NCBI GenBank assembly: GCA_038373865.1
Contig: JAXGGA010002996.1
Location: forward strand, 1 to 64,000
Reading direction: 5' to 3'
Origin: Uloborus plumipes
Lineage: Eukaryota; Arthropoda; Arachnida; Araneae; Uloboridae
DNA length: 64,000 nucleotides
Below the pieces are notes generated by a model. The model ran no database searches. It was not told the DNA's origin and worked only from the letters and a program-made list of their open reading frames with translations. Positions 10,942-22,992 of this stretch are shown here, piece by piece; positions within the stretch are counted from its first letter, which is position 1, and every line of letters starts with the position of its first letter. A program made the position numbers and the translations under genes.

Positions 10942-13108
10942 GGGGAAGACCGCCTATATTGGACCACTGCTTAAATTGAACCTCGGGCTTAAAATCTAGT
11001 ACAGATATCTATGCTACACTTTAACGGTAGAAATATAAAGTTTTAGGAATAAAATCAATGTGTATGAAGTTTCACCAGTCTTCGAACTGTGTAGCGTAAG
11101 GTACGGCATGATTTATGTTGAAAACGTGTAAAATCTTATTTTGAGGACTTGTACCTAGTAAGATAGTACTAAAACTTGTAAGCTGAGGTAAACTGCTGTT
11201 ATAGCACGATAATCTGTGTTTAATAAGGATTACATCTATGTATTTTCATGCGCGATTGTGATAATTTTTGACAGAGAAATAAGCTGAAGAATAAAAAATG
11301 GCATGTTTTCCTTTATTGGACCGAAAAAGATTTCCTATATTGGACCGGTGGTCCAATTTAAGAATATGATTTTAAGCAAGACTTTTTATTAATTGTAACA
11401 TGAAATAAGTGACTCATCTGATTTAATGGCTTAGTTAAGATTATTTTAAGCATACTTTAATACCTATTCACGATATTCATTTTTTTTATCAAACACTTTT
11501 TCTAGAAGCTACAAATTCTTAAAATATATGTTTTTCTTTCTCTTTTTCCATGAAGCTGCAGTTTCAGGTTGTTAAACACAGTTATTAATTTAAATAAAAT
11601 TTGTGCTGGTTTACCGAGAAAAAAAAGGAAATTCTTCGATTTGTTCGAAAATATTTTAAAAAGATACAATTTAAATGCTACTAAAATGTTCAATGTAGAT
11701 GAAGCCGGTCTTTTCACTATCCAAAAGCCCCAAAACATATTGACGTTAAAAGGTAAACACCATTTTGGAGCAGTAATGCGTGGTGAACGTGTTACAAACA
11801 CACTGGCTAGTTGCTGCATGAGTGCAACAGAGTTGTTAGGTCCCCGCCCCTTCCCTCCCCATGCTCATTTTCAAAAGATTACGCTCCACGTATGAACTTA
11901 TCGTAAAAGCACCCCTGGTGAGCAATATGCTTGTTCAAAAGAAGGTTGGATCACAAACGATAATTCACACAATTGATACAACATTTCACCAAAACCGTTA
12001 AGCCAAGCAATGTAAAATGAATGTTCTTCTATTAATAGATAGGCACAGCACTTACATAAAGAACATAGATGCAATAATTTTGGCTAACGAGAGCGATATA
12101 ATAATGCTTTCTCTCTAAGCACACCATGCACGTAGATAAAGTCTTTATTCAGTATCTATCTACGTATTTTAATCGAGCATGTGATGCATGGATGCAAGAA
12201 CATCTAATGAGATCCATTACCCAATATTGCGTAGAAGAACTGTTTTGTAACTCTTATGGGCAAACCGCGATCAAGGCCATGGCAAATGCTGTGCGTTGAT
12301 TCCAAAGAACAGTAGTTTCGCCTGTTAATTTACATGTGTTTAATGGCATTGACGTGGCTGGAGCAGAGTTAGAGGTAAGTAGTCCACATAAAACTACTCA
12401 AAGTGAACAGGCTACATTTTCAGTGTAAGTTTGTACTGTTGTACACCATGTACAAGAACTAGCTACGACTTAAATTAGTACAAGCTCTGCAGAATCAGCG
12501 GATAGTTCTCATCAAAGCATGATTGTCAATTCCAACTATGATTTTGTAAAGCCCCGCCTCACATATCACCTTACGTAAAAAATTGTAAGAACAAAAAGGA
12601 AGGCTATCTCAGCAATCATTCTAACGCCGTATGAAAGAAGCATAGAACAGAAAAAGTCACACAAGAAGAAGCAAGAAACTGCACAAAAGAATTGTTATTG
12701 CAATATTTGCCATAGAGATAAAGTGCAAAACATGATTAAGTGCATGAAATGCCATCGGTGAGTTTTTCAACACTGCCTAAGTGAGCCCGAATCAAAAGAA
12801 ATTCTGTTGCAAATCCTGGAAAAAAGATGTATAGTTAAAATATAAATTATTCTATGATTTCCTAGCGTGGTCCAATTTAGGAAGCGCATGGTTCAATATA
12901 GGCGCATATATTCCTAAATTAGACTTTTGCAACTTTTTGTAAGATAATTTTTTAAAAAATAATTTCCATATTTTTAGAAAATATAAGCTCCTAGGGCGGT
13001 CCCTGATTAAATTTTGCTTACGATGCCCTATTTTGTATTTTTGTTTTGCTTCACATTGATCGACACAGGCCTCCTGTTTTAGGGGGTCCAATATAGGCGG
13101 TCTTCCCC
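10942..13108. mobile_element. pogo/Tigger-like DNA transposon (family G), 2167 bp
   Basis: Perfect inverted repeats begin AGGGGAAGACCGCCTATATT (10941-10965) and recur inverted at 13085-13109, 25 of 25 bases. TA follows on the right (13109-13110); the left equivalent is AA, consistent with a mutated TA duplication. Internal copies of the terminal motif (CCTATATTGGACC and relatives) lie at 11311-11360 and 12867-12904. These are about 370-418 bp from the left end and 204-241 bp from the right end. A ruined plus-strand transposase lies between them, which assigns the family. Confidence 0.82.
11569..12841 (+). pseudogene. pogo/Tigger-like transposase (DDE_1 type), decayed
   Basis: A first open block (to about 11895) holds the region around the first catalytic aspartate, ATKMFNVDEAGLFTIQKPQN (Asp codon 11698-11700), then KGKHHFGAVMRGERVTNTLA, a typical pogo/Tigger segment. 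After frameshifts, LLLIDRHSTY carries the second Asp (12038-12040). LSKHTMHVDKVF (third Asp 12134-12136) replaces the usual PPHT.HRLQPLD phrase. Towards the end CNICHRDKVQNMIKCMKCHR looks like the Cys/His-rich tail seen in some pogo-type transposases. The N-terminal CENP-B/HTH DNA-binding part is missing upstream. Stops and frameshifts make it inactive. Family assignment is solid; subfamily is not resolved. Confidence 0.82.
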
Positions 13109-13109
13109 T

Positions 13110-13220
13110 ACTCAGTACACATGTTTTGCGAAAAAACTGTACGTGATGGATAAAAACGGAGGTCATTTTCGAATTCAGCACACCTAAAAGCATGAAGTAC
13201 ACTCAAAATATCCCATGCAG
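13110..13220 (-). pseudogene. Dispersed repeat with conserved peptide, copy 3
   Basis: The minus frame reads AAWDILSVLHAFRCAEFEND, then LRFYPSRTVF, and stops right beside the pogo element's right end. It shares the spaced residues AWD.L..L..F.CAE.E with copies 1 and 2 but is clearly more diverged. The pogo-like element may have inserted next to or into this repeat. Confidence 0.45.
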
Positions 13221-13829
13221 CTTTTGGTTGCAGACCTGTGTTATTCATGCTTAAAATAAAAGGTGTCTTTACAAATTTATATGCTCAATTAGAAATATAA
13301 TATTTTCTTATATTATGCATAAGCATTATTATCAGCTATTGCCTTAAACGGCATTGCAATGAAAGAAAATAAAGTAATATTTGAAAAGAAGATGCAAATG
13401 ATAGTGTATTTACTACTTATAGTCAACTTTTTCTATTTTATAAGTTCTTGTATCTACTCTACTTAAATCATGACTGATTAAGTTTCGAAAAAGAAAAAGT
13501 TGCTGATAACCATCTCACAGCTTGCAAAAAAAGCCAAACTGATCATAATGAGATCTTAGTTGAAGAACAGACCATAATTACTAAATTGACAGTGTCGGGA
13601 ATAGAGAATTGGAAAAACCAAATGCTTTTATTTCCCATTTCCTTAAAAATTCATTTTGTTGTGCCTAAGAATAGCTATGAGTTTAAAAGTTAATTAAGTT
13701 CATTTTCTTTCGGAAACTATTTTGTGCTACCTAGGTTAGTATTAAAGAATTAAAGCTCTTTAGAAAATACCATAGAAATATAATTTTTATTATAAATAAA
13801 ATAAAATAAAGTCGTTCGATTAATAAGTA
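13221..13829. other. No gene recognised
   Basis: AT-rich spacer between the pogo-like element and the Tc1 derivative. No supported feature. Confidence 0.45.
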
Positions 13830-14079
13830 TACACTTTACAACAAAAAAATTGACGCACCAAGAAAGAGCTGTCAGAATGAAACAAAATTTTACACACGTA
13901 AGGACAACATTGGGGTAAGAAAGTGATTACAAAATAAAAACGAAAGTATCATTTATTATAGGAAAAAGCTTAGAGGAATGGTTTTAGTACTTTGTTGAGT
14001 GATCTTTAACGCGAATACGCGAGGCGATACATGTGAGCTATAACTCATGAAAGTGACGTACGACGTCTTACGTCATTTC

Positions 14080-14610
14080 GTTTGACAGTTACTGTAGACG
14101 CGCCACTAATTCGATCAAACTCGTAGGCTGTCCAACTTACTATCCCAAATGATTCCAAGTACGCTTGATCTGTGACGAGCCTGTTGATTCAGGTGGCCAG
14201 AGAAAGTGATAATGTGGTGAAGGAAGTCCTATAACACCCTTGCTGTGTGTACCGATTACTGCCCAGCTGAAAAATGGCTAGTTTGAGCCCTACCACAAGT
14301 ACCAACAAATGTGACTGAACGTAACGTACCTCAGAACTTTCGTGATGTTGTAGATTAATATTAGGGGTGACCATATGTCGTATGCGACGGCACCCCATTA
14401 CATTACCAAAGCTGTGGATGCAGTGTGCCTCTGAAAAGCAAGGACACCATTGAGGCGTTCACCACAACTCCTCCCTTGCCCAAATTGAATCTGGATTCGT
14501 CGCTGGAGACGATCTGATTCTATTAGGTTTTGGAATCCATTCCCATCGAAAAGCAACATTACTCCAAACGGAGCCAATGGTATGAAAGCTCTAATCATGT
14601 CTTTGTTTGT
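14080..14610 (-). pseudogene. Tc1-like transposase remnant, left arm
   Basis: Minus-strand reading in mixed frames gives SSDESRFNLG with the first catalytic Asp (about 14494-14503), GERLNGVLAFQRHTASTALV, WGAVAYDIWSPL, then degraded text ending SSQIKRTWNHLG, which corresponds to the third acidic-residue region (usual P-I-E replaced). The order is that of a Tc1 transposase from the first aspartate to the C-terminus. Frameshifts and stops are numerous and the N-terminal HTH domains are absent. Confidence 0.72.
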
Positions 14611-14639
14611 AGTGGTACACCGTATTTAGAGATGAGGAA

Positions 14640-14960
14640 ATATTATGGTGTGTCATCGCACACGATAAACTATCATCCATAATAATTGTCCTCAACAACA
14701 AGAAAGCCCTTCGGTACGTCCGTGACATGCCTCAGTCACGCGTTTTGGCCCTTATATTATGGCTCCCAGGAGCCATTTTTCACCAGGACACGGCCACATG
14801 CAGTAAAGGTATCACAGGACTTCCTCCACCAGATAATTAACTTTCTGGCCTCCTCTATCTCCTGATTTGTCACAGATCGAGCATATTTAGAATGGCCTGG
14901 GATGGCAAGTAAGACAGCTTACGATGTTTAATGAATTAAAGGGCGCATTTACAGTAACTG
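14640..14960 (+). pseudogene. Tc1-like transposase remnant, right arm
   Basis: Plus-strand reading gives ILWCVIAHDKLSS, KKALRYVRDMPQSRVL, LPGAIFHQD with the second catalytic Asp, then after a frameshift SPDLSQIEHI with the catalytic Glu and GLGWQVRQLTMFNELKG. This is the C-terminal half of a Tc1 transposase and overlaps in content with the left-arm remnant, but on the opposite strand. Stops interrupt it. Confidence 0.75.
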
Positions 14961-15223
14961 TGTTACTAGATTACGTAGGACATCACACTAGATTTTCATG
15001 CCTCATAGCTCACCTGTATCACGTCATGTATCCACGCAAAACGTGGCTCAACAAATAAATAAAAACTCCATTCCGTTTCTGTTGTTCCTATAATAAACTA
15101 TCATTTTACTTTCATTTTGGTATCATTTTCTTACAGAAATATTGTCCTTATGAGTGTAAAATTTCGTTTCATTCTGACAAATCCTTCTAGGTGCTTCGCT
15201 TTTTTGTTTTGTTATAGAGTGTA

Positions 15224-18200
15224 ACATCGAAAACTGTTTGATTTTACTGTCAAAAACTAGTACATTTGTGTCAATTATTGACTTATTTCCCCATTGATAA
15301 TTACTTTTTACCTGTCAGCAATTGGGAAAGAAATTTCATCGATTTTTGGTTTAAAAAAAATAAAAATGTGAGCAAAACTTAAGCTAAGAGGCCCCCTCCC
15401 TATTATCTTCATATTATTCTAAGAAGTATTTTCAACTTCTTATTGACTACAGAAATTGCTTGTTTCCAAATGTATTTTTGAAAAAAAAAAATCAGATCGA
15501 GACATCATTCGCAAATGTTGGTTATTGTTATTTTCTAAAATGTATTTTTTTAATAACTGAATATTTAAATATAACAATGCAAAATATTTCCTTTATGAAC
15601 AAAAAACGAATATTTTTGATAAAATTTTGATCAAATGTTTCATATCTTCATTATTTTCACGTTTTCTTGAACAGCTATTTCTGTATTGGACGTAACAAGA
15701 AACGTAAATTGAGTCAAAAATGTTCAAAATGTTGTAAAATACAACTGATGTTCTCCATCATGGCTAGTTCTTTTTTTTTGCAAGCAATTTCTACTCTCTC
15801 TCTCTCTTTTTTTCTAAATTAATTTATTTGTTTATTGTTATGCATTTATTTTTGTTCATTTTTGTACAGTTTATTTCCATGTAATATATAAAATACTTTC
15901 TATAAATTATCAAACTGTTTTCCAGTGAAAAATCTGTAACAAAATGCCTTTATTGCCACAAGATATTCAGGCATTGTTTCGTATATTTTTTTTTATCCAT
16001 AGCAATTATTTTCAGACATTTTATTCTTATTCGCAACCTTTTCTAATGCCCAACAAAGCTCAATGTTTTTTCTTGCACAAACCACAAAAAAAAAGCCATA
16101 GTTTTCGTTTCTTGATATGTTAAGATGGATTGCTTGTCTGAGATTTCTTCAGCATAAAAAAAATCCTCGAACGATAAGAAACGCAAGACAAACAACAACT
16201 ATGTAAATCTTCCAAGAAACTCTACTATACGTCCAACCTTTTAACTAACCACATCGATTTCGTTCTTCGAGAAATCGATCCTTTGTTCTGTATTGTTTGG
16301 AGTTGGAAAAAAAATGTTGAATATCTAAACAAAGATCTAACTTTCCGTAAATACATAGATTGCTGATCACTCATACATTAGAGTAGTAGTCAGTACCACA
16401 CTACCCTAAAATATGAGTAGTGGGTCTTAAAGAAAAAACCTAAAAATCTTTCACCTGCGTTCCACTAAGATATGGGAAAGATTTTTAGGTGGTCATAATA
16501 GAATCGGTGTAAATTAATTGGTATTTCAAGCACGTTTTCCAACATTCAAACAAAATTCAAGAAAGCTAATTAAACGACTTTTTAATATCTTTAAAAATAT
16601 TTCGTTTTGAAACTGTACATTCAAAATTATTCAGTTTGACATTCACAACTAGTAACTAAAATTATAAACTCATATTTGAACTTAAAACATTATCATTTCC
16701 TCAAAGATAGTAATAACAATAATAATAGTATATGTTTTTTTTTAATTAAGAAGAAACGATTTTCTTCGCTCATATCATTTTATGTGCATACTTCAGTAAA
16801 ATATTTATTTGGAAAATAAATATAATTTTTAAGAACTTATACATTTTTTTAATAACAGTATTGTTTTTTTTTTCTTTTGAAACATCAAAATTTCGTTATG
16901 TAGCATTAACTAATTAAAGAGCCACTTTATTTGCTTCAATGCACAAACAAAACAAAACAGTTTATTAAGAAAAGAAATAAAACAATTAACGGTTTCTAAA
17001 ATACACTTTCAATGTTTTTTGTTCAAAGTTGCGAATTTTAATGGAAATTAAAAAAAATCTCCATGGGGCAGATTAACTCTTTACAAGTCTTACCTTTTTG
17101 TATATTTCTAATCAGGCAACAGTTTTTTTTTTTTTTGCAAAGAAAAACATAATTTCCTAAAAAAAAATTTCTGGCGAATTTTATTAAAATTTACGCAATG
17201 AAATTCGCGAGAAACATGATGGAAAGATGATTTTAATTTCATATTTAACAAATGAAACAATAGGTTTTTAAAGCTTCGAAAGAATAAAAATTGTAAATAT
17301 ACATTGGGAGATATTATCAACATTTTAATATGTTCTACTCTTAAAAACTTCATGTCAGACTGAGCCGTATTCTAGGAATTTCTTTATTACAAAAAGTTCA
17401 GAGAATTGAACTAATCCTCTATAATACCTCGAGCATTTACAGAGACAAATTTCAAATTGAAGCCCTAAGCCCAAGTCACTTCAGGCATGGAAGAGTCCGA
17501 CTACCATATGTCGATGGCAAATATAAGTTTCTACTACAATAAAATCAAAAAACTATATTGATAATGAGAAAAAAAATTCTTCAATGAAAATAACTTTTGT
17601 CAAAAAGAACTTTATTATTTCAAACTCTAGTAGAAAGTTATTTTAAAACGCAATCTGCAGATATTCCTTGCTTAACCAAAAGACGCACATTGCATGAATA
17701 ATTACTCTAAGGGACACTGGCCTCGGATAAAGTTTCCTTGGTTCGAACGGGTCAAGTACCCTCAAGTATACTTTTACAACATTTTTCAAAATTACAGCAA
17801 AGGAAGTCACAAATTCGTACTTCTGACACTTGCAACATTTTTTCAAATATTTTACCATATCATAAAAACAATTCATAAATTGCTTAACTTCTTCAAAAAG
17901 ACTAGCGACATCTTTGATAAACAACCAAAAAAAAACTCAATTCTGAAATCTAACAATAAAACATAACCTTAAAAGCATATACGAAACGGATCATCTGACA
18001 CTTGAGGATGTAAACCTCTCACTGCTGCTGTGTAATGTATTCATTATTAAAATTGTGAATTATTGCAGTTTTAAGATTTGAAGGGTGGGAAAAAGTATCA
18101 CGACGAATCAAGTATACCAACTCTCCCCAACATATTCAGGTATATTTCTTTCGGTAAAAGGCGTTGTAATTCACATTGAACAATATAATATTGGGATTTT

Positions 18201-18337
18201 TTCCCTGACATTAAAAATTTGCTTGACTGGTTTCTAAAAAAAAGCGATTCAATTCACAATTCATAAAATTAATGAGAAAAAAAAACTGAAACACACTCTT
18301 CAAGGATTTTTCAAAAACTTATTTAGGCATAACTAAT
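15224..18337. other. No gene recognised; one short hairpin
   Basis: AT-rich sequence with CT-rich microsatellite at about 15793-15810. A 14-bp inverted repeat, CCTAAAAATCTTTC (16439-16452) with GAAAGATTTTTAGG (16476-16489), could form a hairpin with a 23-nt loop. Overlapping frames at 17643-17966 on both strands show no family motif. Confidence 0.45.
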
Positions 18338-18357
18338 GACTCTAGGGCAATTCCACG

Positions 18358-18753
18358 GTAACTTACGTTACATTTCGACCAATTCTTATGCATTTAGTGC
18401 CTCAGTACAGACAAATTTTGTTATACAAACCTTGTATGAGAGTATTCTATGAAAATGACAGTCGAAAGCAAAATTAAAATGCAAAAATATTGGATGCATT
18501 TAAATTTTATAAAATTTAGCAGTCAAAGATAAGGCAGTAACTTGCGTTACACAAAAAGGGAATGACATAATATGAAAATTGGTTCTGAGGCAAATGTCTG
18601 CTCTATTACAGCTGTTTTCTTGTTTGAAACATAATTTATCAGTTCCGTATAATGTTTAGGAATATATTTTCATAAATTTAAAAATTTATTTAAAAAATTG
18701 AAAATTATGTGAATTTTTAACTAGGTAACTCACGTTACAGTAACTTACGTTAC
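18358..18753. repeat. Left subterminal motif cluster of copy 2
   Basis: GTAACTTACGTTAC or close variants at 18358-18371, 18537-18550, 18725-18738 and 18740-18753. The starts are 12, 191, 379 and 394 bp from the left terminus, against 12, 194, 382 and 404 in copy 1. The motif differs from copy 1 at characteristic positions (GTAAC for GTGAC). Confidence 0.8.
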
Positions 18754-19772
18754 AAAATTTACTTACAAGCGTATCTTGATTACAAAAATTAATGAATGAA
18801 AATTACAGCTTAGTTTAGATAGAAATATTGAAAATTAAAAATTATGAATTAAATTTACTGAAATTTAATACCAAACTCAATGACCAGTCAAAAATATTAG
18901 CTAACTTAAGACTTAAATCTATACTGGCCGCTGTTATTAACAAGTTCATGTAATTCAATTTTTCGAGTCATGTTTTCTTTCTTATAATAAATTTCATCTG
19001 TCGTTTCTGGCCATTTCTAATTAGTTCCAACAGCCGCCATTACTTAGATTTTAAACTCGTTTTCTTCAATAATCGTCACAACTCAAGGATTCAATGTATT
19101 TTCGTACTTCACCACACACCATTCACCAGCTTTTATCTTTGTCTTTTTTTTTTTTTCGTATTCCTTAAAATACTTAACTAAACGAAAATCCACAGTTGTT
19201 AATTTCTAGTTCTTAAATGGTCATTGTCAATGTGCGGATCTTCAGAAAGTAATTTTGATAATTTATGCTTTTTCTAACATATTTCAATACTATCAAGAGT
19301 GACTTTTATATACAAATCTGTAATATCCACATGACTTGTCTCATACCCCTTCTGCAGCGCATCTTTTCTGCAGAGTTCAGTGGCATTTTAATGCAGAATA
19401 CAATATATTTCACCTGTAAGAGATAAAATATTTTTGTATTTGTTTTTTCCAAAATATATTTGATAACTTTAAAACATAACAGAAGTCATTTTTGAATAAT
19501 TTATACTACATTACTCCTAAATATTCTGAATGCAATGATATTTTTAGAGAGAATTAATATCTTAACAGCCAAAAAGGAGCATATAATTTATAATAGAGGT
19601 GTATTGTAATCTTATTAACAAATAGAGACATTTTAAGAAATATGATTAATATAAATTAAGTAAATACAGTACAAATTTAAAAGAATTCTTGAATAAATTA
19701 CTCCTACTAACCACATAGGTTTATTTCACAATTTACTTTCTTTATAAACACAAGTATTTAGGTTCTACTTAG

Positions 19773-19980
19773 GTAACTTACATTACCTGCATATGTCGGT
19801 AACTTATGTTACACGTTTTGATTGTAGAACAAAAAATTAAATGGACAATATTTTTTAAAAAACTTTAACTATTTGCTTAACACACACTTATAAGATAGAA
19901 AATATAGCATTGTTAACATTGCATTTCCCTTTCTTTATGCACATCATGAACTTTAACATGTTTTTGGTAACTTACGTTAC
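19773..19980. repeat. Right subterminal motif cluster of copy 2
   Basis: Copies at 19773-19786 (one mismatch), 19799-19812 (one mismatch) and 19967-19980 (exact). The last two end 526 and 358 bp from the right terminus, within one base of copy 1 (527 and 359). Confidence 0.8.
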
Positions 19981-20344
19981 ATAGAACAGTGCATTTTTGA
20001 AGTCTACATAAATCATTTAATTTACGGGAAACCACTCGTTTTACCAATTTACAATATTGAATTAAAGTGTAATGATCAATATTCTTCCTTTAAAACAGTT
20101 ATCTAAAGAAAAAAATTGAAACTTACCAACGTTGAAAGATTGACCATTTGCGTTGCCAAAAGTTGAATATTCCATTTCCAACATCAAAGTGCTGCCAAAA
20201 CTAAAAATACTACATTCTTGACAAAAAATTAGTATAAATAATAAACTTCTAACATTTTTAAACCAAAAAATAAGCAGAACAGATGCATTGCTGTAATTTG
20301 ATTTTTCCAGCGCTTTTCCACACTTGCATGGAATTGCCCTCTAG

Positions 20345-22990
20345 ATTTTTTTTTTTTTTTTTTTTGTTCAAATTACAGTCTTTGGCATTTTCGTACTAGA
20401 TGGTATAGTTTTACTTAGTAAATTGTTTTAATATTCCAAACAACAATTATTTTAAGTTTTAAAAACTAGCAATATATTTTTATCGCAAGAAAAATGTTAA
20501 GTGTAACCAAAAATAAAAAAAGGAGGTAGTGTAATAGTTCTTTCTCGAGTTATATACACATTATCTGCATGCGGGGGCTCCAGCTTATGAGTAATTTACA
20601 TTCATGGGTAAAATAACTTAACCACTTTTTCTCTCAAGTTTTTAAAGGGACGAATAGCGAAAGATAATTAGATTTTTTTTTAAGTAAAAGCGAGAAGCAT
20701 TTATTTATTAAATCATATTTTTAAAGAGCTTTTCTGTCCATATGTATTAATTTTTGCTATAAAGCAACGAAAGAATTTAGTAAAGATTAAAAATAAACCA
20801 ATGCTTTTTTTCTGACATATTTGTCTAAAGGAATTTTAATGCTCTTATATGCCTTACTTTTATCTTTAATGTTTTTCAAAGAGATTTTCCGAACGTTAAA
20901 AGGGTATTGTAAAATGCAGTAATAATAATACTTTCTACAAAACAGAATTATGGAAATTCGGTGGTCTGAAAGAGCAATCATTGGATGGGCTCAATCCTTA
21001 AAAGCCGATATAATTTATTTTTACTGATAGTACGCTTTAGAAATAACATAAAAGCAAGCAAAAACAAAAGAAAAAATTAAAACAGGGTTTTTAAAGCACT
21101 GAATTCTCGATAAAACATTGAATATAAGAATAACAAAAATTAACATTTCAGAAATAGCTATTATTTTTGCTATGGGATGTAGCAAAGAGCTAAAGTTAAC
21201 GCAGTTTGGCAGTTTCCCCCTCCCCCTCCTTTCTCTCTCTCTCATCTCTGTATTTGTTAAAAGCGAGAGCACTCGGTATAGTATATACTGTTCCGTTTTA
21301 ACTTGCATGATCTTTATTTTCTCAACCGTTCGCCTGTATCTTCCAATTGCAAAAAGTTGGATATTAAAAGTTGGAGGCGAGGAAAAAAAATCGTCACAAA
21401 ATACGAAATGTACCTTCCCATATGGACTCCAGATCTTATATTTATGAAAAAAATCTCCATTGAGTAAAATAATTCCAACGCAAAAAATTTGAAAGATTTG
21501 CGATGAAAACTAGAAGAGATATTTGGGTTCAAAGTTTTGCGGGACCCGAGCAAAAAATGAGAGCGGAACTTATCCTCCTTTCAGTAGAATGACCTGTTGT
21601 CATTCAATTGAAGCCGTTAGCGGCTATATTTTCCTCCAAAAGGTGCTATTGACAGCGACCTGGTGTAAACTGGTATAAGTCACAAAACGCTGCGTTTCAT
21701 ATTTCGGTGAATATTGATCGTTCTAATGTCAAACTTTTGGCATTAAAATTGTTTTTTATGCTCTAGAGTTCCCTAAATATAAGTTAAGGGACTTAGAATT
21801 CGCATTAAAAGTTACATTTCGCACTTTTCGCCTTTTATTTCTCGCTTTAAACTTTTATTCTCTCTAATTTCTCTGCACCTCATTTTAAACATTTTTGCAA
21901 TTGGAAATATGCATCTAGGACGAAAGTTTGCGAAAATAAGAATAATGCAAGTTAAAACGGAATGCTCTGTATATTAGACATACTAAAATGCGTAACTGTT
22001 TTAATTATTCTATACTTTTAAGAACATTTAATTGCTCTCTTTTTTTTGGCACAGAAAATAGAGTGATTAGTCCATTTCATCGTCTCATTCCTGAATCAAA
22101 ACAAGACAACTTTTGCGCATTGTCAAAATACTAGCAACCTGTTAACACGTTTCCCGAGAAATAATTATGTCCTTAGTAGTAATTTCTTAAAAATTTGGGA
22201 ATTCGATTTACGTGAACTGCTCAGTTTGCTACGAAGCATTCTAAATCTCCAAGATGTGTAACAAAATTCTACTTGTTTGTGGGAAATTGTATTTAAACAT
22301 TTTGTAAGTAGAAAATTTTTGTTATAGGGTATTCTGTAATCATATTCATAATCATTCAATTGAGTAAATGTGATTCATAAGCAATGAAATCGATTCAAAT
22401 TCCCTTAGAAAAATTAATGAGAAAAAAATATTTTTACTACAAAATAGTAGTATCAGGTACATTTTAAATGGTTAAAAACTTAGTAAACTCTTTAATATTG
22501 GTTTAACTGTATAAAACTTGTAGCCAACTAAGTTAAGACAGTATCGTAAGTTCAATATTTTCTCCGAAATTGTAATGCCAGTATAAACACATCTTTTCGG
22601 CTCGTTTTTTGAATCTTCATTCATATTAACATGAAATAGAAATTTTTATAAAGCTTAAATGTCATCCTTCAAGATTCCAATGATCTCCCACACTCCATTG
22701 CATAAAATAAGGCTTCAGCTTTCAAATAAAAGTAAGCTGGATTTCATTTTGAGATGCTTATCGTAAGAAAATCTTAGAACACATTTCATATTTTATGGAT
22801 GTTCTCAAAATTTCTATTTATTTTTCTTACACAGTTTCTTTAACTTTTTTAAAACATATGTACGAACTTCTAAAATCATACGGAAGGCAGTTCTTGATTT
22901 TCATTTTTCTTGATTCCACTAGAAATATTTTATTTTTATTCAGAAAACATTTGATGCGTTTTCAGTTCCATAACTTCAAAAAAAAATTAA
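20345..22990. other. No gene or element recognised
   Basis: AT-rich with poly-T near 20345-20365. Short frames on both strands (e.g. 21021-21447) overlap each other and have no recognisable motif. A CT-rich microsatellite lies near 21218-21245. Confidence 0.45.
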
Positions 22991-22992
22991 TA

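Larger units (their letters stand above)
13832..15221. mobile_element. Back-to-back Tc1/mariner derivative (fold-back), 1390 bp
   Basis: The ends CACTTTACAACAAAAAAATT (left) and, read inward, CACTCTATAACAAAACAAAA (right) are related, with TA at 13830-13831 and 15222-15223. The similarity between arms is not confined to the tips. It continues inward for several hundred bases, including TGTCAGAATGAAAC, GTGAGCTAT and CAGTTACTGTA blocks. It runs into transposase coding sequence that faces outward on both sides: minus strand on the left arm, plus strand on the right. Both ends are therefore the 3' end of a Tc1 element. The arms differ substantially, so they either joined long ago or came from different copies. 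Confidence 0.7.
18346..20338. mobile_element. GGCAATTCCA-ended element, copy 2 (hAT-like, non-autonomous)
   Basis: Ends GGCAATTCCA (18346-18355) and TGGAATTGCC (20329-20338) with a flush 6-bp duplication CTCTAG at 18340-18345 and 20339-20344. The duplication is shorter than the 8 bp of copy 1, so the exact termini or class are uncertain. Length is 1993 bp with no transposase. It holds seven copies of a 14-bp motif of the form GTAACTTACGTTAC. Their distances from the ends almost exactly match copy 1, although the sequence between motifs shows little similarity. Confidence 0.65.

Noticed and set aside
16439..16489. Hairpin with 14-bp stem as an RNA gene or terminator
   Set aside because: Isolated, A/T-rich, no promoter or repeat partner. 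Listed only as a hairpin.
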